61,847 bases of DNA from Bdellovibrionaceae bacterium UBA6502 (GTDB lineage: Bacteria; Bdellovibrionota; Bdellovibrionia; Bdellovibrionales; UBA840). The stretch spans positions 1 to 61,847 of the forward strand of contig DJMA01000019.1 of assembly GCA_002436415.1 (NCBI GenBank), read 5' to 3'. Shown here in pieces: positions 34,338 to 43,795 of the stretch. Every line of letters begins with the position of its first letter. The stretch's first letter is position 1. The notes beneath the pieces were generated by a model. It had not been told where the DNA came from. It ran no database searches and worked only from the letters and a program-made list of their open reading frames with translations. The position numbers and the translations under genes were made by a program.

Positions 34338-34964
34338 TTATAATTTCAACGAATCAAACGAAGCTAATATTGCCGTGCAGGAATAAATCACTTTCTTCCT
34401 TAAACCTGCATCACTCCCTAAAGCATCATAAACAGAGTCAAGGATTGCCCCCAATTCTTGGTCTGTCTCATTTCTCTGCCAACAACTACGAGCCATGCGA
34501 TTAATACTTAATGCAAGCTCCTCTTCTGAAATGTCGTCAGCAGATAAATCTATATTTTCAAAAATTTGTCGGTCCGCACTTGCTAAACCAGCCTCTTCTT
34601 CAAGAAGATCACGACAAACATCTCCTGCAAGACTTGTTAAGCCCATCATCATCGGTGCTGTCACCTCTTTGGCGTTTCCTCTCTCAGAAATGGATTGCTG
34701 AACATCCTCATAAGTTTTTTGCGTAGCCATAGATGGATTTGCAATTCCTAGACAAGAAGACATGCTCTGCAAAGCTTGTTTTGCATATACCGTTGATACG
34801 GTCTTCTCATTTAGAATAATGTTGTCTTCGCCAAAGCCAGAAGAGTTGACCAAGCCAGAACCATCCGCTGCGAATTGCGAACAAGCATGGCCAAAACCTA
34901 GCATAAAGGCAGCACTTAAAAATAAACTAATTCCAATTTTAATTTGTCTGTTACGTTTATTCAT
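34338..34964 (-). CDS. lipoprotein of unknown function in the exported operon
   Basis: 208-aa predicted lipoprotein (lipobox GHAC after MNKRNRQIKIGISLFLSAAFMLGF). ATG 34964 has GGGGGATAGGG upstream and overlaps the previous stop region by a few bases at most; ATG 34982 is the longer alternative. The mature part is mostly helical, with cysteines in MSSCLGIA, DVCRDLLEE, RSCWQRNE and YSCTAILA, spaced as if for two disulphides. It lies between the DUF1501-like and LamG/CxxCH genes and is probably a complex subunit. No family recognised. Confidence 0.6.
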   Translation of the reverse strand: MNKRNRQIKIGISLFLSAAFMLGFGHACSQFAADGSGLVNSSGFGEDNIILNEKTVSTVYAKQALQSMSSCLGIANPSMATQKTYEDVQQSISERGNAKEVTAPMMMGLTSLAGDVCRDLLEEEAGLASADRQIFENIDLSADDISEEELALSINRMARSCWQRNETDQELGAILDSVYDALGSDAGLRKKVIYSCTAILASFDSLKL

Positions 34965-34966
34965 CC

Positions 34967-36979
34967 CTATCCCCCAATGCACTCTTTAGATACAGCGATG
35001 TTTTCGAAAAGACGTTTTAAGTTGTACTGTTCGTTCTTTAGTACATCTGCCATTTTTTCAATAAAATCATCTTCCGCTGCTACTGGCTCTCGTTTACAAA
35101 CAGATTTGTACACTCGCTTAGCCATGCATCTAGGAAATGCTTCTGTATTTGCTAACTGTCGACCAAAGTCTTTTACACCAACTCCGCTCGAAGGATTATC
35201 CCAACCAATCTGTGCCATGTTTTTCTTACCAATCGCATAGTTTTTAAAGCTATTGTCAATGGTCACATAACCACCTGGATACATATCAGAGTTTTCATTA
35301 AACTTGGTAGCAACACCATTGCTATCAAACTCTTCGTTTTCAGGTTCCATAAGGCTATAGTTAATTCGCGAGTCTACCCATGAATAGTATGCAAAGGCTC
35401 CTCTAAATCCATCCATTGGTACATGACAAGCCTTACAGTTATTCTCAAACTTTGAAGCTTCTCCACCTGGAGCACGGTCAATGTCTCTACCAATGCGATT
35501 ATCTAGAACATGAGCATCCCCTTTACCAGAGTCAGCAATTTGGTCAATCGGTAGACATAAGAATTCTCTAAAAGCGAACTCAACCGGTCTTCTTCCTGTA
35601 CCTGCAATATGATGTGCTGAAATAAATGCTCTTGTAGTCAAAAGACCTGCTGCATCTGTATTTCTACTTACTGTTTCAACACCATCCGATTTTTTACCAA
35701 TTTGTTGAGGCATTGGACTTAGAACAACTGACAGGTCAGCATTCAACTCGTCTAACTGTTCGTAGTGTTTATTTGAATTTATAATGTCGTCGTATACTTC
35801 TGCAGATAAAGGAACCTTTTTAGAATCTCCGTAATAGATCTCTGTTCCTGTTAAAAATAATTTTGCTGAGCGATCGTCTTTTACAATACCAATCAAAGTA
35901 GCAATAAAGTCGTTTAAAGGGACATTGATTGTTTCTTCACGATTTGAAAGTTCTGCCGCAAAATCTCTTAAAGTCACATTGTAGAAACCCTTCTCTTCAG
36001 TAACTAACTTAGCAACTTGTGCCGCATCCTCTCCTTGCGCCAATCGATTTGCCATTTCCTGAACTACAGGATGATCCACCGGAACCTTTACACTAGCAAT
36101 TCGACGATAAATTGTAGCGGCTTTTTCTGCATAAGCATCCGTTCTCGCGTTTGGATTAATGGATACTTTTTCGATTTTATTTTTAAATCCATAAACTTTG
36201 GTAACTTCTTCGTCATCTTGGTAACCACAAGATACTGCCACGTTATAAATCTTACCAGCAAAAGTTCTACTGTTCTCACTAGTGTCTTCAAGTCTGTAGT
36301 TAGGAGCATAAATGTTCCCCACCGTCATTCGAATGGAATTGGAACCTGCTTTAGGCATGCTTACATTTGCCTGATCACGTAAAATGATCACGTTCTCTTT
36401 GTTGGGCTCTACCCCTGAAGAAACATACAACTTAGCCAATCCATCTTTACGGATGCTAACAACAACTTTTTGTGGACGAGAACCATATTCTCCATTCCCT
36501 TTTAAAACATTAGGATCTGTCTCCAATGTTTCATTACCAATTGTAACTTTATACAATGGTCCATTGTCATAGTGTTGGTACAAAGTTAAGTAACCCGGGA
36601 AATTCACAATGATATCGTTTTTAGTGGTACTGTCTTTTGTATGCTCAGGAGCTACCCAAGTTTCAAAAGTCACACCATCAGAGTTATCACACTGCTTAAG
36701 GTAAGGACCGACATTTGAATTGCGGAAAGAGTTTTCCGTGTCAAAGTGAATGTGTCCATTATCATCTGCACGAACCCCAGTTTTTTGCGAGTCTTGGTCA
36801 CGTTCCAAAACCACATTTTCCTGTTGCCCGTTTGAATTTAGTCCCTTACCAACTGCTTGGTCCAGAGTAGCGTCGTTAAAAGGAAAATACAAAACAGTAT
36901 CTCCTCTGTCGCTATCATCAAGCTCAACAGCAAATAATGGTCCTGAAATTAATAATGTTAGCCAGATTAATTTCCTCAT
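34967..36979 (-). CDS. LamG-domain protein with CxxCH motif (DUF1588-like)
   Basis: 670-aa exported protein (signal MRKLIWLTLLISGPLFA). Residues 20-270 look like a concanavalin-A/LamG beta-sandwich (DRGDTVLYFPFNDATLDQAVG, then FETWVAPEHTKD, then GKIYNVAVSCGYQ). The second half resembles planctomycete-type DUF1592/DUF1588 regions: TTRAFISAHHIAGTGRRPVEFAFREFLCLP, then NCKACHVPMDGFRGAFAYYSWVD with one CxxCH, then VYKSVCKREP and LFENIAVSKEC. Haem c binding or a disulphide-rich fold are both possible. Strong GGGGAG site. In the middle of the operon. Confidence 0.65.
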   Translation of the reverse strand: MRKLIWLTLLISGPLFAVELDDSDRGDTVLYFPFNDATLDQAVGKGLNSNGQQENVVLERDQDSQKTGVRADDNGHIHFDTENSFRNSNVGPYLKQCDNSDGVTFETWVAPEHTKDSTTKNDIIVNFPGYLTLYQHYDNGPLYKVTIGNETLETDPNVLKGNGEYGSRPQKVVVSIRKDGLAKLYVSSGVEPNKENVIILRDQANVSMPKAGSNSIRMTVGNIYAPNYRLEDTSENSRTFAGKIYNVAVSCGYQDDEEVTKVYGFKNKIEKVSINPNARTDAYAEKAATIYRRIASVKVPVDHPVVQEMANRLAQGEDAAQVAKLVTEEKGFYNVTLRDFAAELSNREETINVPLNDFIATLIGIVKDDRSAKLFLTGTEIYYGDSKKVPLSAEVYDDIINSNKHYEQLDELNADLSVVLSPMPQQIGKKSDGVETVSRNTDAAGLLTTRAFISAHHIAGTGRRPVEFAFREFLCLPIDQIADSGKGDAHVLDNRIGRDIDRAPGGEASKFENNCKACHVPMDGFRGAFAYYSWVDSRINYSLMEPENEEFDSNGVATKFNENSDMYPGGYVTIDNSFKNYAIGKKNMAQIGWDNPSSGVGVKDFGRQLANTEAFPRCMAKRVYKSVCKREPVAAEDDFIEKMADVLKNEQYNLKRLFENIAVSKECIGG

Positions 36980-36981
36980 CC

Positions 36982-38844
36982 CTACTCCCCTAAGTTTTCA
37001 TTCAAATCGACAAACATTACACGTCCAGCTTCACGATTTCCTGATGCCCCGTAATTAGGTACGCCTACAAATAGACGATTTTCTTTAATAGCCATGCTTG
37101 CAGCAAATTGTTGATTATTAGTTCTATACGCTCTAATCGGCGCAATTGCGTATTCTGATTTTAAATCCCCAGAATTAGGAATCGTCCAAACTTGAATCTC
37201 ACCCGCAGCATCTCGTTCGGCGCTATTTCCAACATATAATTTTTCTTCGTTCTCAGAAAACTCAATGGAAGAACCAAAACCCTTTTCGCCTTGCAAATTA
37301 TACTTTGGCGAAGTACTGGCGTTTTCATTGGCCAAGTCATCTAAGGAATAAATTTTAACTCTAGGCTTAGAATTAGTAATGTCTTCACCGATTGCTAAAT
37401 AGTTATCAGAAACTTTAAAGCTGTCTCCAAAAAATAATTGGTCACTACCACCAGCAATTTTATGTACACGAGACAAAGTCATTTTTGAATTAGCAATGGA
37501 AACTTCCTCGATATAGACACTACCTTTACCTTCTCTGTCTGAAGTCACTAAATACCAAACTGAGTTTCTTTCAAAAGCAGTCATACGGTAGCCATTGTAC
37601 ACAGGAGCTGATTCGGTTTTGTGATAATCCAATGCTACAGCACCTGTATTCAGATTAAAAGCATACAAAATCCCTGAACGTTTATTGGTTCCCACTACTA
37701 CATAATCATCAATTAAAGCCACTGAGAAACCAATACGTAAAGCAGATCCATCAGCTACCGTTAAATGATCAAGACCGTTGTAATTTTGCTTAACAAATGT
37801 TCCATCGCCTTGTTTTTTAAACACTCGAATTTTACCATTAGTACTTGGGATCACTAGCCATTTACTATTCAAATCCATGGTCAAAGCATGTAAGCTAGAC
37901 GATTCATTGGAAGGCATAATTTTTTGTAAGAAGTCTAAAGAGTTGTCGTTATTAATGTTATACACATAAACCGCGCCAGATAAAAGCGCCGCCTCAGAAT
38001 CTTTTTCCGCAGAAACCACTAGAGTGTTGCCATTTCTTAAAATAGTTTCTCCAAACTTGTCATTTTCAACAGGCTTAGGATCAGACTCTCTTAAAAAAGA
38101 ATCAATAGCGCCCATATTTGGACAAATATTTTCAACTTCAAAATCAATGCTCTTCGATACTCGAGCTGCTGTACAACTATCTGTTACTGATACCGTAACT
38201 CTAAAGCTTCCGTATACACATTCTTGGTTATCGTCTTCTGAAAGTTGAAGATTCACTACCCCACCACTCAAATTACAAGTACTTGCTTCCATTGCGCCCG
38301 AACCAGAGAGTCGTGAAACACTACATCTTGGATCTGCGAGATTATCACTTTCTACATTGGATTGATCTTGACCGTAGTAATCTAAACCTTTTTCACCAGC
38401 AACAGCAGAAAACTTCACACTCGCTGTAAGTTGACGAGAACCTGTATCCATATCAACGGAAGACTTGTAGAAAGGCTTTCCATTTTTCAAAGTTCCTGTA
38501 ACTGAAAAGGAAGGGCTGTGTGGAGCAATGTTATAAAAGTCATAACCACTTGCCCAATCCACACCACTTGCATTTTGCTCATGACAAAGCATTACTGCCG
38601 GAGTTGGTTCTGGAATCGTTGGCTCAACAACTTCTTCACCACCACCATCGCCGGAACCATTGGATGGGTCTGTGGATGAACCATCACCAACGCCATTGCC
38701 TCCTGAACCATTTGCAAGATCATTGATAGACTCTAATTGAACACTGTTCAATCCTTGACAGTTTTGATAGCTAAGCATCAAAAGTGTCGAAAGAACAATT
38801 AATGATAAGCTTCTCAAAAAATTTCGAATTTGAAACTTACTCAC
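36982..38844 (-). CDS. exported beta-propeller-like protein, first gene of the operon
   Basis: 620-aa exported protein. GTG 38844 is chosen because GAGGGGGA lies five bases upstream; a TTG 15 bases further is within that site. The signal segment is SLSLIVLSTLLMLSYQNC, the Cys being a possible lipid site. A Gly/Ser/Asp linker (about residues 45-80) follows. From residue 240 to the end there are six or seven repeats with ALLSGAVYVYNIN, LVVGT/YVVVGT, LAIGEDI and LYVGNSA phrases, typical of FG-GAP/PQQ-type beta-propellers with a surface location. First of five tightly packed genes (gaps of 2 to 18 bases). Confidence 0.65.
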   Translation of the reverse strand: MSKFQIRNFLRSLSLIVLSTLLMLSYQNCQGLNSVQLESINDLANGSGGNGVGDGSSTDPSNGSGDGGGEEVVEPTIPEPTPAVMLCHEQNASGVDWASGYDFYNIAPHSPSFSVTGTLKNGKPFYKSSVDMDTGSRQLTASVKFSAVAGEKGLDYYGQDQSNVESDNLADPRCSVSRLSGSGAMEASTCNLSGGVVNLQLSEDDNQECVYGSFRVTVSVTDSCTAARVSKSIDFEVENICPNMGAIDSFLRESDPKPVENDKFGETILRNGNTLVVSAEKDSEAALLSGAVYVYNINNDNSLDFLQKIMPSNESSSLHALTMDLNSKWLVIPSTNGKIRVFKKQGDGTFVKQNYNGLDHLTVADGSALRIGFSVALIDDYVVVGTNKRSGILYAFNLNTGAVALDYHKTESAPVYNGYRMTAFERNSVWYLVTSDREGKGSVYIEEVSIANSKMTLSRVHKIAGGSDQLFFGDSFKVSDNYLAIGEDITNSKPRVKIYSLDDLANENASTSPKYNLQGEKGFGSSIEFSENEEKLYVGNSAERDAAGEIQVWTIPNSGDLKSEYAIAPIRAYRTNNQQFAASMAIKENRLFVGVPNYGASGNREAGRVMFVDLNENLGE

Positions 38845-39063
38845 TCGAATCCCCCTCAAATGGTTTAATTAGATACGCAATTTAAAACCACAACCCCTAG
38901 TATGTATTGTATCGGTATACGAATGAGAATTTGAAATGAATTTTGGGTCGAAAGTCGATAATTCTCATTTATGTATCAAAGTGAGAAAAACTAGTGTTTT
39001 TACCTGTATAAGTTTTTTTCGGCTGAAAAAATGCTCGGCAAATATGGGCTTCAAACTTAAAAA

Positions 39064-39098
39064 TTAAAAAGCTCTGTCAAAAATATTAACAGAGCTTT
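39064..39098 (-). terminator. terminator of the ntrX operon
   Basis: AAAGCTCTGT (39068-39077) pairs with ACAGAGCTTT (39089-39098), followed on the minus strand by a T-run. Located 35 bases after the ntrX stop. Confidence 0.75.
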
Positions 39099-39132
39099 CC
39101 TATGAATTTACTTTAAAAATACGGCAGTTTTC

Positions 39133-40488
39133 TTACAAATCGATGCCGTAACCTTTGATTTTACGGTGCAAATGCGAGCGTTCCACACCAATCATCTCTG
39201 CTGTTTTAGAGACATTTCCGTCGTTTTCGGCTAGCTTACTTAATATAAATTCTTTTTCAAAACTTGCACGAGCTTCTTTTAAATTCGATTGTTCACCAAA
39301 CTGTGGCATCTCTCCGCCTTTTACACGCAGTCCAGCAAACTCCAAACAATCTAAATCAACATCATTGCTATTGATCAAAAGATACAAACGCTCAACAAAG
39401 TTTTTTAACTCGCGAATATTCACTGGCCAAGAGTAATCCACTAAAGCCGCAAGAGCCTCATTGCTTACACTTTTCTTTGCCGTTGCATTTTCTTTACAAG
39501 CCTGGTTTGCAAAGTGGTCGAACAATGCTGGAATATCTTCCCTTCTATCTTTTAAGTCCTCTAGCTGAAAGAAAACAGAGGAATCAATTTGCTCCCAATA
39601 GCTTCCCCAATGAGAGTTACGAATATCTTCTTCACTACAACTAAAAGACAAAAGAATTCTAGTGTTACAATAGATATCTTTGTTTCCTTTAAGCCTTTGA
39701 AACTTAGAAGTTTTCACAAAATCCAAAAGCTTTTCGATAATGTCTTCCTCAAAAAGCTGCGCATCTTTGATGAACAAGCTACCACCAGCGGCTAGCTCAA
39801 TCTTACCCATTTTACCACTAGGAGCCCCAGTGAAAGCCTCTTTTTCAAAACCAAATATCTCACTGGCAATCAACTCTTTTGGCGTCAATGCACAGCTCAT
39901 ACTAACGAAGGCGCCTCCGACTCGATCACTGAAATAATGAATGTTTTCAGCCACTAAAGACTTACCAACACCAATGCTTCCCTGGATACAAACCAATCGG
40001 TTTTTATTATTTAAATTTGCGATCTTTTCTTTGATATCACGCATTCTAGGGCTATCACCGATGACAGCAATGTTCTTACGTAACTTATTTAGCAAGGCCA
40101 GTTTTTGGCTTTTTTCGTTTTGAAAACTCATGATGTTGTTCATCAAAATATGAATTTTATCTAAGCTAATGGGTTTTTCGATAAAATCCCAAGCACCAAG
40201 TTTTGTCGCCTTTACGGCGGTCTCAATGGTTCCGTGTCCCGACATAACAATAAACTCAGTTTGAATGTCTTTGGACTTTGCTTCTCTTAAAACATCAATA
40301 CCATCTAAATCACCCGGCATCCAAATATCGAGAAGAGCAATATGAGGTTTGTGCTCTTTTAAAGCCTCTAATCCTTCTTGCCCATTTTCTGCAGTATATA
40401 CTTCATAATCCTCATCTTGTAAGGATGCTGATAATATATCGCGAATTGGTTTTTCATCATCAATAATTAATACTTTAATACCGTTCAC
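39133..40488 (-). CDS. ntrX: NtrX-type response regulator with degenerate AAA+ domain
   Basis: 451-aa regulator with receiver, AAA+ and Fis-type HTH domains. The receiver has DDEKP, LLDIWMPG (phospho-Asp) and EKPI. The AAA+ domain keeps Walker A (GSIGVGKS) but is degraded elsewhere: EAFTGA for GAFTGA, Walker B LFIKDA for LFLDEI, and the arginine-finger motif FRxDLYYRL reads WEQIDSSVFFQL. The C-terminal NDGNVSKTAEMIGVERSHLHRKI is a Fis-like HTH. So it is probably a phosphorylation-controlled DNA binder rather than a sigma-54 activator. GTG start with AGAGGG upstream, eight bases after ntrY. Last gene of the rib-ntr operon. Confidence 0.88.
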   Translation of the reverse strand: MNGIKVLIIDDEKPIRDILSASLQDEDYEVYTAENGQEGLEALKEHKPHIALLDIWMPGDLDGIDVLREAKSKDIQTEFIVMSGHGTIETAVKATKLGAWDFIEKPISLDKIHILMNNIMSFQNEKSQKLALLNKLRKNIAVIGDSPRMRDIKEKIANLNNKNRLVCIQGSIGVGKSLVAENIHYFSDRVGGAFVSMSCALTPKELIASEIFGFEKEAFTGAPSGKMGKIELAAGGSLFIKDAQLFEEDIIEKLLDFVKTSKFQRLKGNKDIYCNTRILLSFSCSEEDIRNSHWGSYWEQIDSSVFFQLEDLKDRREDIPALFDHFANQACKENATAKKSVSNEALAALVDYSWPVNIRELKNFVERLYLLINSNDVDLDCLEFAGLRVKGGEMPQFGEQSNLKEARASFEKEFILSKLAENDGNVSKTAEMIGVERSHLHRKIKGYGIDL

Positions 40489-40496
40489 TGGACCCT

Positions 40497-42698
40497 CTAA
40501 GCTTTCAATTTATTCAAAGGTAACTCGATCACAAATTTTGTTCCTTGGGGACTTAAGCGATACACACGAATGTATCCATGATGATCTTCAATGATCTTTT
40601 TCACGATGGCTAATCCCAAGCCAGTACCTTGTGATTTTGTACTGTAATATGGTTCGAACACTTGCTGAATGTTCTTGGCCGTAATTCCAGGCCCGTTGTC
40701 TTCAATATCAATTCTAACACTATCTATGGCTTTATCAAATTTAGACGCTACCCTCAATGTTGCATCTGAAGTATTTTCCATAGCTGCTATGGCATTATCA
40801 ATTAAGTTCACAAAAACTCGTTTTAATTGCTCTGCATCAAACATCAATTCAGGGATCTCATCACTGGGTGCGTAATTCACTGTCACATTTTTGTGAGCCG
40901 ATTCATACAAAACAACCACTTCCCGCAAAACACGGTTAATGTCATCAACTTTGGGACGAATCTGTGGCAGTCTGGCAAAATTAGAAAATTCATTTACCAA
41001 ATGCTTCAAACCATCTGTCTGAGAAACAATGGTATCCACACAATCTTTGAAGGCTGGGTCCTCAATATCATCACCAAACTTTCTTTGTAATCTTTGAGCA
41101 GCCAATTTGATTGGTGTTAATGGGTTTTTAATTTCATGAGCAATTCGCCTTGCTACTTCTCGCCAAGCTGCGGTTCTTTGGGCATTGGCCAAAACAGTCA
41201 AATCATCAAGCACTAAAACAAAGCCTAAGTCCTCGTTTCCGTCGCCACGAAGGAAAGTAATCGTCACTTGAAGACTAAGCTCTTCCCCGTTCATTTCGAT
41301 TTGTAAATCTTTTTTGATACTTGGAGCACGATACTTATTAGCGTCATCCAATAAATCAGAAACCAAAGTTGTATAATTATCGCCTAGAACATTGGATAGC
41401 TTTTCGAGACGAACTTCTTTGTAATCAAGCTGCAAAAGCTTTTCTGCTTCACGATTTAATGTAGTTACTTCCCCTTGATTATTTACTGAGATTACACCTG
41501 TTGAGACATTCGATAAAATAACTTCAATGTACTGATTGTGTTTATCCAAAACGTCAAGGGTATCTCTTAAACTTTGGTTAGCCTCTTTTACTTCTGTTTC
41601 AGAGACTTCCACTTCTCGCATCATTCGATTAAAAGAGTCTACCAACAGATTAATTTCAGTAGAGCCACTTAAAACCTCAACCGGACTATATACCCCTTTA
41701 GCAACTCGTGAGGATGCCTCACTTAGCTTTACCAGAGGTACAGATAAACCCTTGGCCAAAGTAAAACCAAACCAAGTCGCACATAGCATGATCACCAAAG
41801 ACATCAAGGTTAGAACAATCAAATAGATGGACTTAATGGGATACTCTAGCGAATCAATATCTCGAAAAGATTCGTAGGCCGTAGCGATGTCTGAAATTTT
41901 ATTTTTTAAATACAGAGGTATAAAAGAGGAAACTACCACAGCTCCTTTTTTATTAGGTAAAGGAACAATAACTCGAACCAAGTTTCCCTCACCAAAAAGA
42001 TGGACAGTAGAGGCCTCTAAATTATGAGTGATTCCTTTTTCTAAAAACTCGAGAGCTACTTCAGGCAAAGCCTTTAGTGAAGTGTCTTTACTGAGTTTTA
42101 CTACACGATCCTCAAAAAGATCTGGGTAATACTCAACTGCATCAAGCCCAAAATGCTCTACAAAATAGTCAAGCTTTGTAGGAATCTTGCGCTTGGATCG
42201 AACCAACTCATCCACAATCTGGTGAGCAAAGTGGTAATTCTTTTTCTTAGCAGTTACGTAGTAAGAGTTTGTAATATCGAGAGAGTCTTTTAAAATTCCA
42301 GTCATCTTGACAGAAAACCACTTATCAAAACTAGAGTTAATGTAGACCACAGAAACTAAAAACATAAGTAAAGTGGGAATCAAACTAAAACTGGTAAAGG
42401 CCGCGATTAATTTAGAACGCAGACTACTGCCAATCAACTTCCCTTTTCTCTCCACGAAGGTTTTCACCAAGTTTCTAAAAACCAAAAAGAAAAGGAATAA
42501 AATTAATACGATATTTAAATTAACTAAGCCAATAAAGAAAATAGAATGAATGGCTGGTAACTTATGACTGATGCTACTTAATGTGATCTGGAGGTAAGTG
42601 AAGAGAATTAACAGCACTATTCCAAAAACAACCGCCGCCACTTCTCTTTTGCGCTTCTTGCGCTCTCCTGGTGGAATCAATTCCTTGCCTGAACTCAA
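40497..42698 (-). CDS. ntrY: NtrY-type sensor histidine kinase
   Basis: 733-aa membrane kinase. TM segments lie near residues 20-45, 50-75 and 90-112 and a further one near 290-315, with a periplasmic sensor between them. A HAMP (LAKGLSVPLVKLSEASSRVAKGVYSP), a PAS domain (YIEVILSNVSTGVISVNNQGEVTTLNREAEKLL), HisKA (RRIAHEIKNPLTPIKLAAQRLQRKF with the phospho-His) and HATPase (LINLIDNAIAAM-type N-box, DNGPGI, GTGLGLAIVKKI) follow. This is the NtrY architecture, usual partner of NtrX downstream. TTG start with AGGAG. It follows ribH by eight bases and is probably cotranscribed with the rib genes. Confidence 0.92.
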   Translation of the reverse strand: MSSGKELIPPGERKKRKREVAAVVFGIVLLILFTYLQITLSSISHKLPAIHSIFFIGLVNLNIVLILFLFFLVFRNLVKTFVERKGKLIGSSLRSKLIAAFTSFSLIPTLLMFLVSVVYINSSFDKWFSVKMTGILKDSLDITNSYYVTAKKKNYHFAHQIVDELVRSKRKIPTKLDYFVEHFGLDAVEYYPDLFEDRVVKLSKDTSLKALPEVALEFLEKGITHNLEASTVHLFGEGNLVRVIVPLPNKKGAVVVSSFIPLYLKNKISDIATAYESFRDIDSLEYPIKSIYLIVLTLMSLVIMLCATWFGFTLAKGLSVPLVKLSEASSRVAKGVYSPVEVLSGSTEINLLVDSFNRMMREVEVSETEVKEANQSLRDTLDVLDKHNQYIEVILSNVSTGVISVNNQGEVTTLNREAEKLLQLDYKEVRLEKLSNVLGDNYTTLVSDLLDDANKYRAPSIKKDLQIEMNGEELSLQVTITFLRGDGNEDLGFVLVLDDLTVLANAQRTAAWREVARRIAHEIKNPLTPIKLAAQRLQRKFGDDIEDPAFKDCVDTIVSQTDGLKHLVNEFSNFARLPQIRPKVDDINRVLREVVVLYESAHKNVTVNYAPSDEIPELMFDAEQLKRVFVNLIDNAIAAMENTSDATLRVASKFDKAIDSVRIDIEDNGPGITAKNIQQVFEPYYSTKSQGTGLGLAIVKKIIEDHHGYIRVYRLSPQGTKFVIELPLNKLKA

Positions 42699-42706
42699 AG
42701 GCTCTC

Positions 42707-43177
42707 CTATTTTGTTTGGCGAATCTTCTTTGACACCTGTAGCATCTCAAGTACTACTTCGGCGGCCTCAACGCCTTTGTGGCCTTTTTCTCCACCGGCT
42801 CGGGCATGCGCTTGTTCACCATTTTCTGTTGTTAAAACACCCATACCAATTGGTCGAGAATAATCCAACATCAATTGGCTACAAGAACGTTCTACCGAGT
42901 TGCATACAAATTCGTAATGAGTGGTATCACCTCTAACTACTAAACCTAATGCAACCACTCCATCGCAACCTGCCTCAAAACACTCTTTAGCAGCCAATGA
43001 AATTTCGATCGCTCCGGGAACTCTTACTTGAACAATATTGTCCCCAGAAATCCCCATCTTTTCAAGATATTGTACGGCGCCTTCTTCTAATTTTTGCGTC
43101 ACTGAAGGATTCCAGCGACTTGTTACTACACCAATTTTAAAATTACTATTTTCTGCTTTGCAATCGATCAAAGACAT
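42707..43177 (-). CDS. ribH: 6,7-dimethyl-8-ribityllumazine synthase
   Basis: 156-aa riboflavin pathway enzyme joining the pyrimidine intermediate with dihydroxybutanone phosphate. Characteristic parts: VVTSRWNPSVTQKLEEGA, VRVPGAIEISLAAK, GLVVRGDTTHYEFVCNSV, PIGMGVLTTENGEQAHARAGG. Length fits. AAGGGGA precedes ATG. It starts nine bases after ribB. Confidence 0.96.
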   Translation of the reverse strand: MSLIDCKAENSNFKIGVVTSRWNPSVTQKLEEGAVQYLEKMGISGDNIVQVRVPGAIEISLAAKECFEAGCDGVVALGLVVRGDTTHYEFVCNSVERSCSQLMLDYSRPIGMGVLTTENGEQAHARAGGEKGHKGVEAAEVVLEMLQVSKKIRQTK

Positions 43178-43186
43178 GATGTCCCC

Positions 43187-43795
43187 TTAGTTGGTCTTTC
43201 TGTACTCAATTAAATCTGCAATTGTACCAAGTTTTATATTATGCTTTGCTGAGAAAGCTTGTAGGTCAGGCACCCTGGCCATACTGCCATCCTCATTCAT
43301 AATTTCACAAATAACAGCGGCTCCGTTTAAACCGGCCAATCTTGCTAAATCAACACTTGCCTCAGTATGTCCATTTCTCTCAAGCACACCACCGTCTTTA
43401 GCAATGATAGGAAACATATGCCCAGGACTAATGATATCTGCACTTGTTGCTTCAGGATTTGCCGCAACAGAAATGGTTCTCGCTCTATCAAAAGCTGAGA
43501 TACCAGTTTGAATCCCCTCAGAGGCTTCTATGCTAATTGTAAAAGCTGTTTTATTAGAAGTTTTGTTATCGCCTTCTGGAACCATTAATTGTAGATCCAA
43601 GCGATCTGCATTTTCCTTGCTAATGGCCAAGCAAATTAAACCCCTTGCCTCTTTCGATAAAAAATTAATCATCCCTGGAGTAACATGTTGGGCTGCAAAG
43701 ACTAGGTCTCCTTCATTTTCACGATCTTCATCATCGATGAGGATTACCATTTTGCCATTGCGAATATCATCTATTAATTCTGGAATACTATGCAC
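43187..43795 (-). CDS. ribB: 3,4-dihydroxy-2-butanone-4-phosphate synthase
   Basis: About 202-aa enzyme making the four-carbon unit of riboflavin from ribulose-5-phosphate. GTG 43795 is chosen: it overlaps the ribE stop by eight bases and gives a start VHSIPELIDDIRNGKMVILIDDEDRENEGD; the longer frame would extend 22 codons inside ribE. The acidic active-site loop DDEDRENEGD and GHTEASVDLARLAG are present. There is no fused GTP cyclohydrolase II, unlike the common RibBA form, so ribA must be elsewhere. Confidence 0.93.
   Translation of the reverse strand: MHSIPELIDDIRNGKMVILIDDEDRENEGDLVFAAQHVTPGMINFLSKEARGLICLAISKENADRLDLQLMVPEGDNKTSNKTAFTISIEASEGIQTGISAFDRARTISVAANPEATSADIISPGHMFPIIAKDGGVLERNGHTEASVDLARLAGLNGAAVICEIMNEDGSMARVPDLQAFSAKHNIKLGTIADLIEYRKTN

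Noticed and set aside
38860..38960. Possible sigma-28 promoter upstream of the exported-protein operon
   Set aside because: On the minus strand TCAA and ACCGATAC are spaced about right, but too many positions differ from the consensus to call it.
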